Source: Treponema sp. (GTDB taxonomy: Bacteria; Spirochaetota; Spirochaetia; Treponematales; Breznakiellaceae). Taken from it: DNA of 64,000 bases. Positions 27,064-35,026 of the stretch are shown piece by piece. The translations under genes and the position numbers were made by a program. The notes below the pieces were generated by a model. That model had not been told where the DNA came from, did no database searches, and saw nothing but the letters and a program-made list of their open reading frames with translations. Where the stretch lies: NCBI GenBank assembly GCA_009777995.1, contig WRKT01000004.1, forward strand, positions 62,001-126,000, given 5' to 3'. Position 1 is the first letter of the stretch, and each line of letters starts with the position of its first letter.

Positions 27064-27810
27064 TTATATTTTCTTTATAATGCCAAGAAGAAGATTAGTC
27101 ACATTTGAAGCATTTTCTGCAAAGACCTTGGCAATGGCATCCCAACTGACACTTTCCTCATCGGTTTTCCAGCAATCATAATCTGTACTCATTGCAAGGG
27201 CGGCATAGGGGATCTCTGCTTCATTTGCAAGTGCCGTTTCGGTTGCAATTGACATATTAATAATATCAGCGCCCCAGGCACGGAACATAAGGGACTCAGC
27301 CCTTGTAGAAAAGCGCGGCCCCTCGATTGTAATCACCGTTCCCCTCTCGTGAAAATTATATCCCCGTTCCCTGCATTCATCAATAAGAATTTTTCTAAGC
27401 ACGGGGTCATAGGGGTCTGCCATTGGAGCATGCTTTGGTTTATGCGGCTCAAATGCTTCAAAAAAAGTCATCTTTCGCTGTTTTGTAAAATCAATAAATT
27501 GATCGATTATAACCAGATCGCCTCTGCCTATTTCCTCCCTTAGAGAGCCCACCGCTGTTGTGGCAATGATATGGGTGCAGCCTGCATGTTTTAACGCATG
27601 AATATTTGCCCTATAATTCACCTGACTTGGAGGAATTGTATGCTTACGTCCGTGACGCGCAATAAGCACAACTTTAATGCCGTCAATTAAACCGTGTTTT
27701 AAAGGTGATGATGGTTCGCCGAAGGGGGTAAAAACATTTTCGTCCTTTGGACTATTAAGAATGTCAGGGTTATCAAGCCCGCTGCCGCCTATGATTCCAA
27801 TTACCGGCAT
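27064..27810 (-). CDS. mtnP: 5'-methylthioadenosine phosphorylase (or methylthioinosine phosphorylase)
   Basis: A 248-residue purine-nucleoside phosphorylase family II protein: MPVIGIIGGSGLDNPDILN, IARHGRKHTIPPSQVNYRANI, VITIEGPRFSTRAESLMFRAWGADIINMS and TDYDCWK are typical. It phosphorolyses MTA to adenine and methylthioribose-1-phosphate. It overlaps the nucleosidase gene by 10 bp. Family members differ in using adenosine or inosine forms, which I cannot decide from residues here. Confidence 0.92.
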   Translation of the reverse strand: MPVIGIIGGSGLDNPDILNSPKDENVFTPFGEPSSPLKHGLIDGIKVVLIARHGRKHTIPPSQVNYRANIHALKHAGCTHIIATTAVGSLREEIGRGDLVIIDQFIDFTKQRKMTFFEAFEPHKPKHAPMADPYDPVLRKILIDECRERGYNFHERGTVITIEGPRFSTRAESLMFRAWGADIINMSIATETALANEAEIPYAALAMSTDYDCWKTDEESVSWDAIAKVFAENASNVTNLLLGIIKKI

Positions 27811-28511
27811 ACAATAAACCTGCGAACGATCTCTGCAGAATGCTTTGCCGCAAGGGGCGTAAACTGCTCCGAAGTCAGAGGCGATTCCACTCCTGCAATA
27901 TCCGAGAGAGCCCTAATAATCAGGGAGGGTACATCGAAGAGGGCACAGGTATGAGCAATGGCAGTACCTTCCATCTCAACCGCCTTAAGCAGGGGAAACG
28001 TATTTTTTAGCTTTTCTATATGAGCAGGATCACAAACGAAAATATCGCCTGAGCCGATTAAACCCCGAACATGATTTAAGGTTTGCGGAAGTACCTTATC
28101 TTTTTTTAGATCATCGACAGCCTTCTCTGCCGCAGCTATATGCTCTTCCATGACAGCATAAATCTGGGGCCGGCCCGGGATTTGACCGGGAGCATAATTA
28201 AAGGCAGTCACATCAACATCGTGGTAGACAAGACCGTCGGCAATTATAACATCACCAAAAGTAAGCGCAGAGTCTATGCCTCCTGCAACACCTGTATTAA
28301 AAACCAGGTCAGGTTTGAACTTCTCTATAAGCAGCGCAGTCCCTGCCGCAGCCTGCACCTTGCCGATTCCGCAGCGTAATAATGCAATATCATGCCCCTC
28401 AAGTTTCCCGTAAAAAAAACGAAAGGCACCAATATCAAGGCTTTCACATTGCCCCATATATGATTTAAGAAGGCTTACTTCCTCCTCCATTGCACCAATT
28501 ATACCAATCAC
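27801..28511 (-). CDS. mtnN: 5'-methylthioadenosine/S-adenosylhomocysteine nucleosidase
   Basis: A 236-residue Pfs/MtnN family enzyme (MIGIIGAMEEEVSLLKSY, FNTGVAGGIDSALTFGDVII, AVEMEGTAIAHTC, RALSDIAG). It removes adenine from MTA and SAH; the S-ribosylhomocysteine made is the LuxS substrate. The start is GTG at 28511, which overlaps the TGA of the upstream gene in a GTGA, so translation is coupled. Confidence 0.95.
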   Translation of the reverse strand: MIGIIGAMEEEVSLLKSYMGQCESLDIGAFRFFYGKLEGHDIALLRCGIGKVQAAAGTALLIEKFKPDLVFNTGVAGGIDSALTFGDVIIADGLVYHDVDVTAFNYAPGQIPGRPQIYAVMEEHIAAAEKAVDDLKKDKVLPQTLNHVRGLIGSGDIFVCDPAHIEKLKNTFPLLKAVEMEGTAIAHTCALFDVPSLIIRALSDIAGVESPLTSEQFTPLAAKHSAEIVRRFIVCR

Positions 28512-29059
28512 TTACTCACCTCTTGCGAATAATGTTCACTTATTAATGAGCGCCACTCTGCCTTTTTTTCCTTGTCTTCCCATTCAATTATTTTCTTTAT
28601 CTTGAAATCTTTTGAATCAGGTTTCCCGAAACTGATAATCCCGAAGCGTCCTCCGCCTATATATGCAATTGATTCACCTTTTTCGAGTCTCTCTCCAAGA
28701 CCTATCTTTGAAGCAACACAATCAAAATGTATCGGGACTTCAGTGTCTCTATCGGCTATTGCAGAGTTCAGATCGCGGATTGGTTTACCGCAGTAAAGAC
28801 AATTATATACGGGGAAGGAATCAGGATTTACAGTATTGGAAGCCCATTTTTGTCTTGAGTTTTCGCCGGCCTTCTTTGAAGCGCCGCCCCTGCCTCGGTT
28901 AAACTTTTTCGCAGTGCTCTGTTCGGAAGCAGGCCCCGGAGGCTGCTTTTCAGGTTTTCCTGCAGAGTCTTTCTGCTGCCGGTTGTCCTCTCCCCGGCGT
29001 CTGAAAGAACGCCTTCGGCTATTTCCGCGACCACTGCCGGCTTTTCCGCTGTTGCTCAT
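28508..29059 (-). CDS. Hypothetical protein with basic N-terminus and zinc-ribbon-like motif
   Basis: A 183-residue protein. Residues 1-75 are very rich in Arg, Lys, Gly and Ser, probably disordered and nucleic-acid binding. The C-terminal part has YNCLYCGKPIRDL with a later HFDC, a C-x2-C plus H-x2-C arrangement that could bind zinc. The start at 29059 has a strong GGGAGGGAG site. It lies between a small hypothetical and mtnN and is probably in the same operon as yraN. Function is not known; RNA binding is only a guess. Confidence 0.75.
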   Translation of the reverse strand: MSNSGKAGSGRGNSRRRSFRRRGEDNRQQKDSAGKPEKQPPGPASEQSTAKKFNRGRGGASKKAGENSRQKWASNTVNPDSFPVYNCLYCGKPIRDLNSAIADRDTEVPIHFDCVASKIGLGERLEKGESIAYIGGGRFGIISFGKPDSKDFKIKKIIEWEDKEKKAEWRSLISEHYSQEVSK

Positions 29060-29243
29060 ATGATCTCCCTCCCTGGGATAAATCCAGCAGTTCATTGCTG
29101 ATAATCAATGCTATTCGTTGTACAGCTTCATGAAGATAATCTTCATCGTTGATCTTTTGACGTAAAACTTCCAACCTGGAAGGCCCTCCCATGACCTCCT
29201 GAACGGAAAGTTTCTTCAAAGTTCTCTGCGACAGCATCATCAT
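29019..29243 (-). CDS. Small hypothetical protein
   Basis: A 74-residue protein (MMMLSQRTLKKLSVQEV...), soluble and helical, with no recognised domain. It starts with three ATG codons in a row, preceded by GGAGGG, and overlaps the yraN stop by 4 bp. Its 3' end overlaps the next gene by 41 bp, more than usual, but the good ribosome site and the coupling support a real gene. The gene is a link in the conserved operon around yraN. Confidence 0.6.
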   Translation of the reverse strand: MMMLSQRTLKKLSVQEVMGGPSRLEVLRQKINDEDYLHEAVQRIALIISNELLDLSQGGRSYEQQRKSRQWSRK

Positions 29244-29587
29244 ACACCCTCCGTAAAGGCTGATGCAAGATGGTTAATTCCATCAGGTGAAATAAAAATT
29301 ACATCATAGCGGATTGCCATATATTTATATTCTCGATGGAATGAAAGGAAATACTTAGAGGTTTCGATGATCTTACGCTGCTTTTTAGCATCCACTGCAT
29401 ATTCGAGGGATTCTATTCCTAAACTTGAGTAGCTCTTTACCTCAATAAAGACAATTGTCTCTCCATCCAGGGCAATAATGTCAATTTCCCCCGTTCGGGA
29501 GCGAAAATTCCTTTGTAAAATCTTAATGCCATTTTCTTCAAGAAAGGAGGCAGCTATTGCCTCCCCCGGCTCACCTTTACCCGGCAT
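29240..29587 (-). CDS. yraN: YraN/UPF0102 family endonuclease-like protein
   Basis: A 115-residue protein with the Holliday-junction-resolvase-like fold of UPF0102: GEAIAASFLEENGIKILQRNFRSRTGEIDIIALDGETIVFIEVKS shows the GE-x-D ... ExK catalytic pattern of PD-(D/E)XK nucleases. Cellular role is not settled in the family. It overlaps the HD-GYP gene by 11 bp and the next small gene by 4 bp. Confidence 0.92.
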   Translation of the reverse strand: MPGKGEPGEAIAASFLEENGIKILQRNFRSRTGEIDIIALDGETIVFIEVKSYSSLGIESLEYAVDAKKQRKIIETSKYFLSFHREYKYMAIRYDVIFISPDGINHLASAFTEGV

Positions 29588-30794
29588 TTCTACCGGTAAT
29601 TTCCTTGGGGTCTACCGCTCTCGAAATAAAGAGCCTCTTTTCAGCCAAAAGATCGATAAGTTTGCCCTCATCCTTCTTTAAAACCTTGCCCGTTTCGTCT
29701 ACGAGTATTCTGATGGTAGGCCTAAGGGGAGCAGTCGCCTGAACATTAACCACCCTTGCTATTGCCCCATTGTTTAATAGGATGATAGAGCCAATGGGGT
29801 AAATACCCATGGTCTGAATAAAGGCCTTGACCACATCCGGATCGAAACGCCTCAAGTTATCGGAAAGCAGGTTTTTCATTGCCTGATACCCAATCATCGA
29901 GTTTCTATAAGGCTTCTGGCTGACCATTGCTTCGAAGGCATCGGCAACAGAAACAATGCGTGCACCTATGTCGATTGACTGCCCCGATAACTGCCTCGGG
30001 TACCCTTCACCATCCCATCTCTCATGATGCTGAAGAACTATTGCACCGATTTCATCAGGATAACGCAGTTCCTTGTTTACGATCTTATAGGTATGAAGGG
30101 TATGGGCCTGAATACGCTGAAGCTCTGCAGACGAAAGGCCTCCCCTCTTTTCAACAATTTCCTTTGGCATTCTTAGCATGCCGACATCATGCAGTAATGC
30201 ACCTGTTACAACTTGTAATACCTTATGGTTTTTAAGTTTTAACTCTATTGCAATCAGAGCAGAAAGAATTGCAGTATTAACCGAACTCTTTGCAAGATTA
30301 TGACCCTTTACATTCTCGCCGAGTATAAACCCAATAAATGAAGCCCTCTGATTCCTAACTGCCTGCAGCAAACGTTCTGCGATATCGTTAATATCACCTG
30401 CCTTAATAGGAGCATTTATCTCGATTCTTTTGCAAAGTTCACCAATCTCGTTTACTATATCAAGGTAAACATTGTCGGGGCCCTTGCTATCGCGTATTTC
30501 TTTGAGAGTGGTCCTTGGCTCGGGAGCAGACTTAGGAGCAGGTTTAGCGGCTGTTTTCTCGGGTGGAGGCTCGGGTGCTTTTTTCATCGGTTCAGGTGAT
30601 GATGAACCTGTGACAATATCTCCTGCTGTCTCAACTGCACCAATACCAAGGGAAACAAGCCGTTTAATGTCTTTTCCCCTTATCGCAACCCCTGCAGGAA
30701 CAAAAAGATTATCTCCATCAATGTAGACATCCTCGGAGTAGACAGAGCCCTCAACAAGTTCCCCTGTCATAACTGTTCTCTTCAGTTTCTTCAT
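29577..30794 (-). CDS. HD-GYP domain phosphodiesterase
   Basis: A 405-residue cytoplasmic protein. The second half carries an HD-GYP domain: HDVGMLRMPKEI (HD pair), HHERWDGEGYP (HHExxDGxGYP) and IVSVADAFEAMVS. Such enzymes hydrolyse cyclic-di-GMP, so this one likely lowers c-di-GMP to affect motility. The N-terminal part (about 1-120) is unlike known sensors and includes a Pro/Ala-rich linker. It overlaps the FlhB-tail gene in an ATGA. Confidence 0.92.
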   Translation of the reverse strand: MKKLKRTVMTGELVEGSVYSEDVYIDGDNLFVPAGVAIRGKDIKRLVSLGIGAVETAGDIVTGSSSPEPMKKAPEPPPEKTAAKPAPKSAPEPRTTLKEIRDSKGPDNVYLDIVNEIGELCKRIEINAPIKAGDINDIAERLLQAVRNQRASFIGFILGENVKGHNLAKSSVNTAILSALIAIELKLKNHKVLQVVTGALLHDVGMLRMPKEIVEKRGGLSSAELQRIQAHTLHTYKIVNKELRYPDEIGAIVLQHHERWDGEGYPRQLSGQSIDIGARIVSVADAFEAMVSQKPYRNSMIGYQAMKNLLSDNLRRFDPDVVKAFIQTMGIYPIGSIILLNNGAIARVVNVQATAPLRPTIRILVDETGKVLKKDEGKLIDLLAEKRLFISRAVDPKEITGRNAG

Positions 30795-31039
30795 CTCTTT
30801 TCCTCAAGAATTACAAAGGCCAAAATTTTTGCAACAGCCTCCCAGCACCAGGGGGGAATAAAATCCCCGGGTCTCACTCCGGCATCAAGCAGGCCTGCGA
30901 GGGTTGAATCTTCCACAACCTCTATCCCATGCTCTTTTGCTATGGCTATTATTTTCTCAGCTTCGCGGCCCTTACCCTTAGCCAGAAGCTTGGGCGCTCC
31001 CTCTGCTTCATTGTATACTACAGCAGACGCTTTCTTCAA
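30791..31039 (-). CDS. FlhB C-terminal domain-like protein, TTG start
   Basis: An 82-residue protein equivalent to the cytoplasmic tail of FlhB: AEKIIAIAKEHGIEVVEDSTLAGLLDAGVRPGDFIPPWCWEAVAKILAFV. The NPTH autocleavage motif is absent, as in standalone FlhB-tail proteins, which are thought to help switch substrates in flagellar type III export. Start is TTG at 31039. It sits between a hook-length-like gene and an HD-GYP gene. Confidence 0.85.
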   Translation of the reverse strand: MKKASAVVYNEAEGAPKLLAKGKGREAEKIIAIAKEHGIEVVEDSTLAGLLDAGVRPGDFIPPWCWEAVAKILAFVILEEKR

Positions 31040-31044
31040 CTTAA

Positions 31045-32001
31045 TTATACCCTTTCGTCTATGGAAGGCAAGTGTTCAGGACATAAATCGTCCATCCAGG
31101 ATGAAATTTCTACTCCGGTATGAATGAAAACTCCTTCTCCAAGGAATTTTTCCGCCTTTTTCTTAAAATCATCAAGAGCCGCTCCCTCATATTCAGGGAA
31201 AACACGAATATCTGTTTTGATTTTATCACCTGCCTTATTCAATAAACAACGCCATCTCCTTTTCGGGCCGGTAATATCAACAACCAAAAACTCATTTCCT
31301 GCCTTGGAAATATACTCTCCCCTTAAAAGCCTAATAATAATATTAAGCTCAACACCGGAAATATTAATTCTGAAGGGGAGTACCATCCAATACTGCCTAT
31401 TTTTCCCTCGAATACTGTTTAGAATTTTTAAGAACTCATTGCCCTGTGCCTGCTCTTCTGCAACCCTACGAACATCCTCCGGCACAGGGTTTTCATTTCG
31501 ATTTTGAGGATTGTCTTTTCCTTGGTCAGGGTTCTCGTCAATGTCGACAGGAACAGGGGGCAAAAGATATTGGGCATAACGCTCAAGGGCATTTGGGCTT
31601 AGACTAAGGCCCTTATCCGAGGCAATTACCGCTGCCAATGCCTGTGCTTCAGCCTCGGGACCCAATGCAGGAGATGCCCCCCTTAAAGACAGCAATTCGC
31701 GCCTCAAACTCCCGATTAATGCAGGATCGGGAGGCAGAGAAAAAAATCGGGTGAAAATAACCAGGGCTAAGCTCAGGTTATCTTTCGGTAAGCCAAGGGC
31801 AGAAGCAATATTTTGAAAGAGTATTGATGCAGATTGATAGCCCGAAGGAGGGCTCGCCGGTGCTCCCTGAGCAGAGCTCTGCACAGGGCCGGGTACAGGA
31901 GCGGGTGTAAAACCGAGCGGTTTTTCGGGTACTTTTAGCTTTACAGAAATATCGGAGGCAGAAGCGGCAGAAAAAGCCGGCGGAATTTTTGCCCCTTGCA
32001 A
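31045..32001 (-). CDS. Hypothetical protein, possibly flagellar hook-length control-like
   Basis: About 318 residues. The N-terminal half is Pro/Ala-rich and variable, and the C-terminal half is compact (FRINISGVELNIIIRLLRGEY ... RVFPEYEGAALDDFKKKAEKFLGEGVFIHTGVEISSWMDDL), the layout of FliK-like proteins; no certain family is recognised. The start is unclear: TTG at 32001 (just after rplS, no good ribosome site) is preferred, since GTG at 32073 would overlap rplS by 68 bp. Its neighbour downstream is the FlhB-tail protein, which interacts with FliK in other bacteria. Confidence 0.6.
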   Translation of the reverse strand: MQGAKIPPAFSAASASDISVKLKVPEKPLGFTPAPVPGPVQSSAQGAPASPPSGYQSASILFQNIASALGLPKDNLSLALVIFTRFFSLPPDPALIGSLRRELLSLRGASPALGPEAEAQALAAVIASDKGLSLSPNALERYAQYLLPPVPVDIDENPDQGKDNPQNRNENPVPEDVRRVAEEQAQGNEFLKILNSIRGKNRQYWMVLPFRINISGVELNIIIRLLRGEYISKAGNEFLVVDITGPKRRWRCLLNKAGDKIKTDIRVFPEYEGAALDDFKKKAEKFLGEGVFIHTGVEISSWMDDLCPEHLPSIDERV

Positions 32002-32005
32002 GGTT

Positions 32006-32440
32006 TTACTTTTCGGAGTCTGCCGGCTCAGCCGCCGGAGCAGCGGGAGGCGGCACGGCCGATGCAGCCGCACTTACAGAAGCCTTCGCCTTTCTCGATA
32101 CAATAAGCTCCTTAATCTTGGCGCCTTTCCCGATCTTGTCCCTTATATAGTAGAGCTTTGCCCTGCGAACCTTACCCGGACGAACAACTTCAACCTTGGT
32201 TACTCGGGGCGAATGAAGGGGGAAGACCCTTTCAACGCCGACACCGTAGGAAATTTTTCTGACCATGAAGGTTTTACCCACTTTGGAATTCTTAAAGGCA
32301 ATAACAACACCCTCGTAGATCTGAATCCTCTCGTTCTTGCCCTCAACAATCTTGAAATGAACCTTGACGGTATCTCCAATCTTGAAATTATCAACTTCTT
32401 CCTTCATCTGGGATGCTTCAATTGCTCTGAGCTCGTTCAT
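32006..32440 (-). CDS. rplS: Ribosomal protein L19
   Basis: A 144-residue L19 ([91 protein letters not shown]). It lies at the interface of the ribosomal subunits. The C-terminal tail is extended and Ala/Pro-rich ([25 protein letters not shown]), longer than the usual 115 residues. AGGAGA precedes ATG at 32440; it overlaps trmD by 23 bp. Confidence 0.97.
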   Translation of the reverse strand: MNELRAIEASQMKEEVDNFKIGDTVKVHFKIVEGKNERIQIYEGVVIAFKNSKVGKTFMVRKISYGVGVERVFPLHSPRVTKVEVVRPGKVRRAKLYYIRDKIGKGAKIKELIVSRKAKASVSAAASAVPPPAAPAAEPADSEK

Positions 32441-33185
32441 CTCGTTTCTCCTGTATAATTTTACGGACCTCTTCATTAAAAAGTGAGCGCTCTTCCCCAA
32501 GCCGAATTAAATCCGGTCTAAGATCAAGGGTCTTCTCGACCCTTTTCTCCAAACGCCAACGCCGTATTTTTTCATGATGCCCTGAAAGTAAAACTTCCGG
32601 CACCATAAGACTAGCATATTCTACGGGCCTTGTATACTGGGGATACTCCAATAAGGGTGAGTCAAAGCTCTCCTCTTCAAGCGACTCTGCCTTAATAACC
32701 TGCTCCATAAGACGATATGTCGCATCGATTAAAACAAGGGCAGCTACTTCCCCTGATGAAAGCACATAATCACCTACAGAAATTTCATCATCAACATAGA
32801 TATCGATGATACGCTGATCAATGCCCTCATAGCGACCGCAGATAAGAATGAGCTCCTTCTCTTCCGAAAGCTCCCTTGCAAGGGCCTGATCCAGAGGCTT
32901 CCCCGAAGGCGATAGATAGATGACCCGCCTCTCGGGGCGATTTTTCCTGCCTGCGACTGCACCCGCAGCCTCCAGAGCCCTTCCCAGGGGCTCAGCGAGC
33001 ATAAGCATGCCCGCACCTCCGCCATAGGGCGCATCATCACAGCTATGGTGCTTATCCGTTGCAAAATCACGGATATTTATCGCCTTATACCCAATCAGGC
33101 CCTTTTCAAGTGCCTTTGCCATTATAGAATTTGAAAAATATGCATCGCTAATCCCCGGGAATAGGGTTAAAACAGTATAAAGCAT
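32418..33185 (-). CDS. trmD: tRNA (guanine-N1)-methyltransferase
   Basis: A 255-residue SPOUT methyltransferase making m1G37 in tRNA. Recognised from [65 protein letters not shown] and [17 protein letters not shown] (the knot region). Length is normal. It starts two bases after rimM and overlaps rplS, so it is in the rpsP operon. Confidence 0.97.
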   Translation of the reverse strand: MLYTVLTLFPGISDAYFSNSIMAKALEKGLIGYKAINIRDFATDKHHSCDDAPYGGGAGMLMLAEPLGRALEAAGAVAGRKNRPERRVIYLSPSGKPLDQALARELSEEKELILICGRYEGIDQRIIDIYVDDEISVGDYVLSSGEVAALVLIDATYRLMEQVIKAESLEEESFDSPLLEYPQYTRPVEYASLMVPEVLLSGHHEKIRRWRLEKRVEKTLDLRPDLIRLGEERSLFNEEVRKIIQEKRDERAQSN

Positions 33186-33187
33186 GA

Positions 33188-33697
33188 TTACTCCAGAATC
33201 CAGGGTTCAAGCAGCTCTACTTTGCCGCTAACTTGGTCAATTTCTCCAAGAAATTCCCTTCGAAAAGGCACAAGACGCAGATCCCCCGATAAAAGTTTCA
33301 ATTCCGCTAAGAATCCTCCGCCGCCTTCGATAATATCGATGATATTTCCAAGAATCGCTCCATCTGCGGCGACGATTTTAAGGCCCTTAAGGTCTTCGAT
33401 ATAGTATTCGCCATTTTTTAAAGGCGCAGCAAACTCCCTCTCAGCAATTATCTCAGCTCCGTTAAGGCTTTTTGCTGCTTCAGGGTCTTCAATACCCTTA
33501 AAACGCATAAGAAGCTGTTCATTTCCCTGTTCCTGAATTTCAGCAACCTCGCGAACTTCCTCTTTCCCGCCCTTTCTTAGAGTAATTTTTTTTAATTTAT
33601 GAAAATGATTAGTTTCGCCCGAAAGGGACTTAACCTTTACAAAACCCTTAAGCCCAAACGGAGAGCCAACAATTCCAAGGGTAAATTTCCGGTTAAT
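33188..33697 (-). CDS. rimM: Ribosome maturation factor RimM with ATT start codon
   Basis: Full RimM is about 170 residues; the first ATG in this frame (33508) would give only 106. The same frame runs open upstream to encode KFTLGIVGSPFGLKGFVKVKSLSGE, the conserved RimM N-terminus, and the only start-like codon is ATT at 33697, one base overlapping the KH-gene stop (TAATT). GGAG stands eleven bases upstream. The product is then 169 residues and processes 16S rRNA in 30S assembly. No ATG, GTG or TTG is available in the region. Confidence 0.85.
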   Translation of the reverse strand: MNRKFTLGIVGSPFGLKGFVKVKSLSGETNHFHKLKKITLRKGGKEEVREVAEIQEQGNEQLLMRFKGIEDPEAAKSLNGAEIIAEREFAAPLKNGEYYIEDLKGLKIVAADGAILGNIIDIIEGGGGFLAELKLLSGDLRLVPFRREFLGEIDQVSGKVELLEPWILE

Positions 33698-33930
33698 TAG
33701 TCTAGAATCTCCAGCACCGTATGTCTGCCGCTCTTTGCAGTAGCAGCCTGCAGAACTGTCCTCATGGCCTTGGCAATACGGCCATGCTTGCCGATTACCT
33801 TACCGATATCACCCGGAGCAACTCTAAGCTCTAAAATCGTGGACTTTTCGCCCTCCACTACGGCAATATTCACCGCAGAAGGGTCATCAACAAGAGATTT
33901 TGCAATATATTCTATTAAATCTTTTTCCAT
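33697..33930 (-). CDS. khpA: KH-domain RNA-binding protein (KhpA family)
   Basis: A 77-residue protein with a KH domain (VEGEKSTILELRVAPGDIGKVIGKHGRIAKAMRTVLQA), including the IGKHG loop that grips RNA. It sits between rpsP and rimM as in many bacteria. Start ATG at 33930 (MEKDLIEYIAK) is preferred; an in-frame TTG at 33942 is possible. A G-rich stretch serves as ribosome site. Confidence 0.93.
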   Translation of the reverse strand: MEKDLIEYIAKSLVDDPSAVNIAVVEGEKSTILELRVAPGDIGKVIGKHGRIAKAMRTVLQAATAKSGRHTVLEILD

Positions 33931-33949
33931 TTCTCCCCCCAATTATGCC

Positions 33950-34201
33950 TTAGCTTAAGGAGAAGTTCTTTCTGTTTAAAATACCGCGAACAGTATTGCT
34001 GACAGCCGCACCCTTATCCACCCAGGCACGCATCTTTTCTGCATCAAATACTATTTGCTTTTCCTCAGCTTCGATAGGGTGATAGTACCCCAACTCTTCG
34101 ATGGTCTTCCCGTCTCTCGGCGCCTTGGAGTCCATCACCACAATACGATAATATGGCCGTTTCTTTGTCCCAAATCTTTTAAGCCTGATACTGGCGCTCA
34201 T
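33950..34201 (-). CDS. rpsP: Ribosomal protein S16
   Basis: An 83-residue S16 (IRLKRFGTKKRPYYRIVVMDSKAPRDGKTIEELGYYHP...), first gene of the conserved block rpsP-khpA-rimM-trmD-rplS and beyond. AGGAGG lies seven bases before ATG. It has its own strong promoter about 55 bp upstream. Confidence 0.98.
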   Translation of the reverse strand: MSASIRLKRFGTKKRPYYRIVVMDSKAPRDGKTIEELGYYHPIEAEEKQIVFDAEKMRAWVDKGAAVSNTVRGILNRKNFSLS

Positions 34202-34256
34202 TCAAATTCCTCCTGGTTTCGGCCTCGCGGCTAAAGTCCCCACGCTCCGGATCATT

Positions 34257-34285
34257 ATGATAGTAAAATGCGATGTTTTGGTCAA
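34257..34285 (-). promoter_or_regulatory. Promoter of the rpsP ribosomal operon
   Basis: TTGACC (34285-34280), 17 bases, TATCAT (34262-34257). Unlike most first genes here, it leaves a leader of about 50 bases that includes an AGGAGG site. Confidence 0.75.
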
Positions 34286-34303
34286 GAGCCGCAGGCAGTA
34301 AAC

Positions 34304-34340
34304 AGCTCATCTGTGTCAAACCTGCCCGGGTGCGAAATCC
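34304..34340. repeat. Dispersed repeat, copy 1
   Basis: AGCTCATCTGTG, a few differing bases, then ACCTGCCCGGGTGCGAAATCC. A second copy with the same orientation is at 35882-35917. It stands just upstream of a gene relic and the hicAB promoter. Confidence 0.8.
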
Positions 34341-34345
34341 CCTTT

Positions 34346-34378
34346 AGTCGGTTCTCTCTGCCGTTCTCTATCTTTCAT
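34346..34378 (-). pseudogene. Short relic of a DUF3782/PD-(D/E)XK-type gene
   Basis: From 34378 the minus strand encodes MKDRERQREPT, matching MEDRERQRESQ in the intact gene at 35027-35656; 25 of the first 27 bases agree with 35533-35507. No further homology is seen, so it is a small remnant of a duplicate. Confidence 0.65.
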
Positions 34379-34385
34379 TAGGAAG

Positions 34386-34414
34386 TTGACAATACTACTT
34401 TTTAGTAGTATTCT
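34386..34414 (+). promoter_or_regulatory. hicAB promoter with embedded operator (first copy)
   Basis: TTGACA (34386-34391), 17 bases, TATTCT (34409-34414). AATACTACT (34391-34399) and AGTAGTATT (34404-34412) form a perfect 9-bp inverted repeat with a TTTT centre filling the spacer. TAGGAT (34414-34419) also lies six bases before the hicA ATG. Confidence 0.8.
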
Positions 34415-34425
34415 AGGATATACCT

Positions 34426-34602
34426 ATGACAGGAAAAGAAATGTTGAAATTATTCTTGAAAAATGGCTGGAAGCTAGATCATGTAACCGGGTCTCATCAT
34501 ATCGTAATTAAAGGCAATTCTACTGTATCAATTCCTGTTCACAATAAAGATCTAAAAAAAGGCACGGAGCAAAAACTACTAAAATTAGGAGGTTTTAAAT
34601 GA
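34426..34602 (+). CDS. hicA: HicA-type toxin (mRNA interferase)
   Basis: A 58-residue HicA: MTGKEMLKLFLKNGWKLDHV, then TGSHHIVIKG with the catalytic His, and PVHNKDLKKGTEQKLLKLGGF, the family's C-terminal NKDLKKGT. It would cleave translated mRNA unless held by HicB. Its stop overlaps the hicB start by four bases (ATGA). The start is nearly leaderless. Toxin genes this short are commonly missed by gene finders. Confidence 0.95.
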   Translation: MTGKEMLKLFLKNGWKLDHVTGSHHIVIKGNSTVSIPVHNKDLKKGTEQKLLKLGGFK

Positions 34603-35018
34603 TAGCATATCCTGCGAAATTCGAAGAGGCACTTGAAGGCGGTTATACTGTTGAATTTATAGACATACCTTCTTGTATAACAGAGGGGGACACTCTGGAG
34701 GATGCCAAGTTAATGGCAAAAGAGGCGCTCTCTGCTATGTTGTATAGTCTTGATTCCAGGAGAATGACCATTCCTGAACCATCGGAGAGTAAAAGGAAGG
34801 ATGTATTCTATATCGAACCTGATTTAAAAATTGCCTTTGCAATTACCCTAAAAAGAGAACGTGAACGCCTTGGGTTATCACAAAAAGATGTAGCTGAACG
34901 CATGAACGTAAACTGGACATTTTACCAGCGCATAGAAAATCCTCGAAAAACAAACCCTACACTTGGGACTATTGAGAAACTGCAAAAGGTGTTTAACCGT
35001 CAGTTTATCTCATTGTAG
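34599..35018 (+). CDS. hicB: HicB-type antitoxin with HTH domain
   Basis: A 139-residue antitoxin. Residues 1-60 are the HicB-type RNase-H-like fold (YPAKFEEALEGGYTVEFIDIPSCITEGDTLEDAKLMAKEALSAML) and residues 80-130 an XRE helix-turn-helix (ERLGLSQKDVAERMNVNWTFYQRIENPRK) that should bind the inverted repeat in the hicA promoter. AGGAGG lies within the end of hicA, six bases upstream of ATG. Confidence 0.93.
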   Translation: MIAYPAKFEEALEGGYTVEFIDIPSCITEGDTLEDAKLMAKEALSAMLYSLDSRRMTIPEPSESKRKDVFYIEPDLKIAFAITLKRERERLGLSQKDVAERMNVNWTFYQRIENPRKTNPTLGTIEKLQKVFNRQFISL

Positions 35019-35026
35019 AAGTATGC

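Noticed and set aside
33188-33508. RimM starting at ATG 33508
   Set aside because: This would drop the conserved N-terminal half; the frame upstream carries it, so ATT 33697 is preferred.
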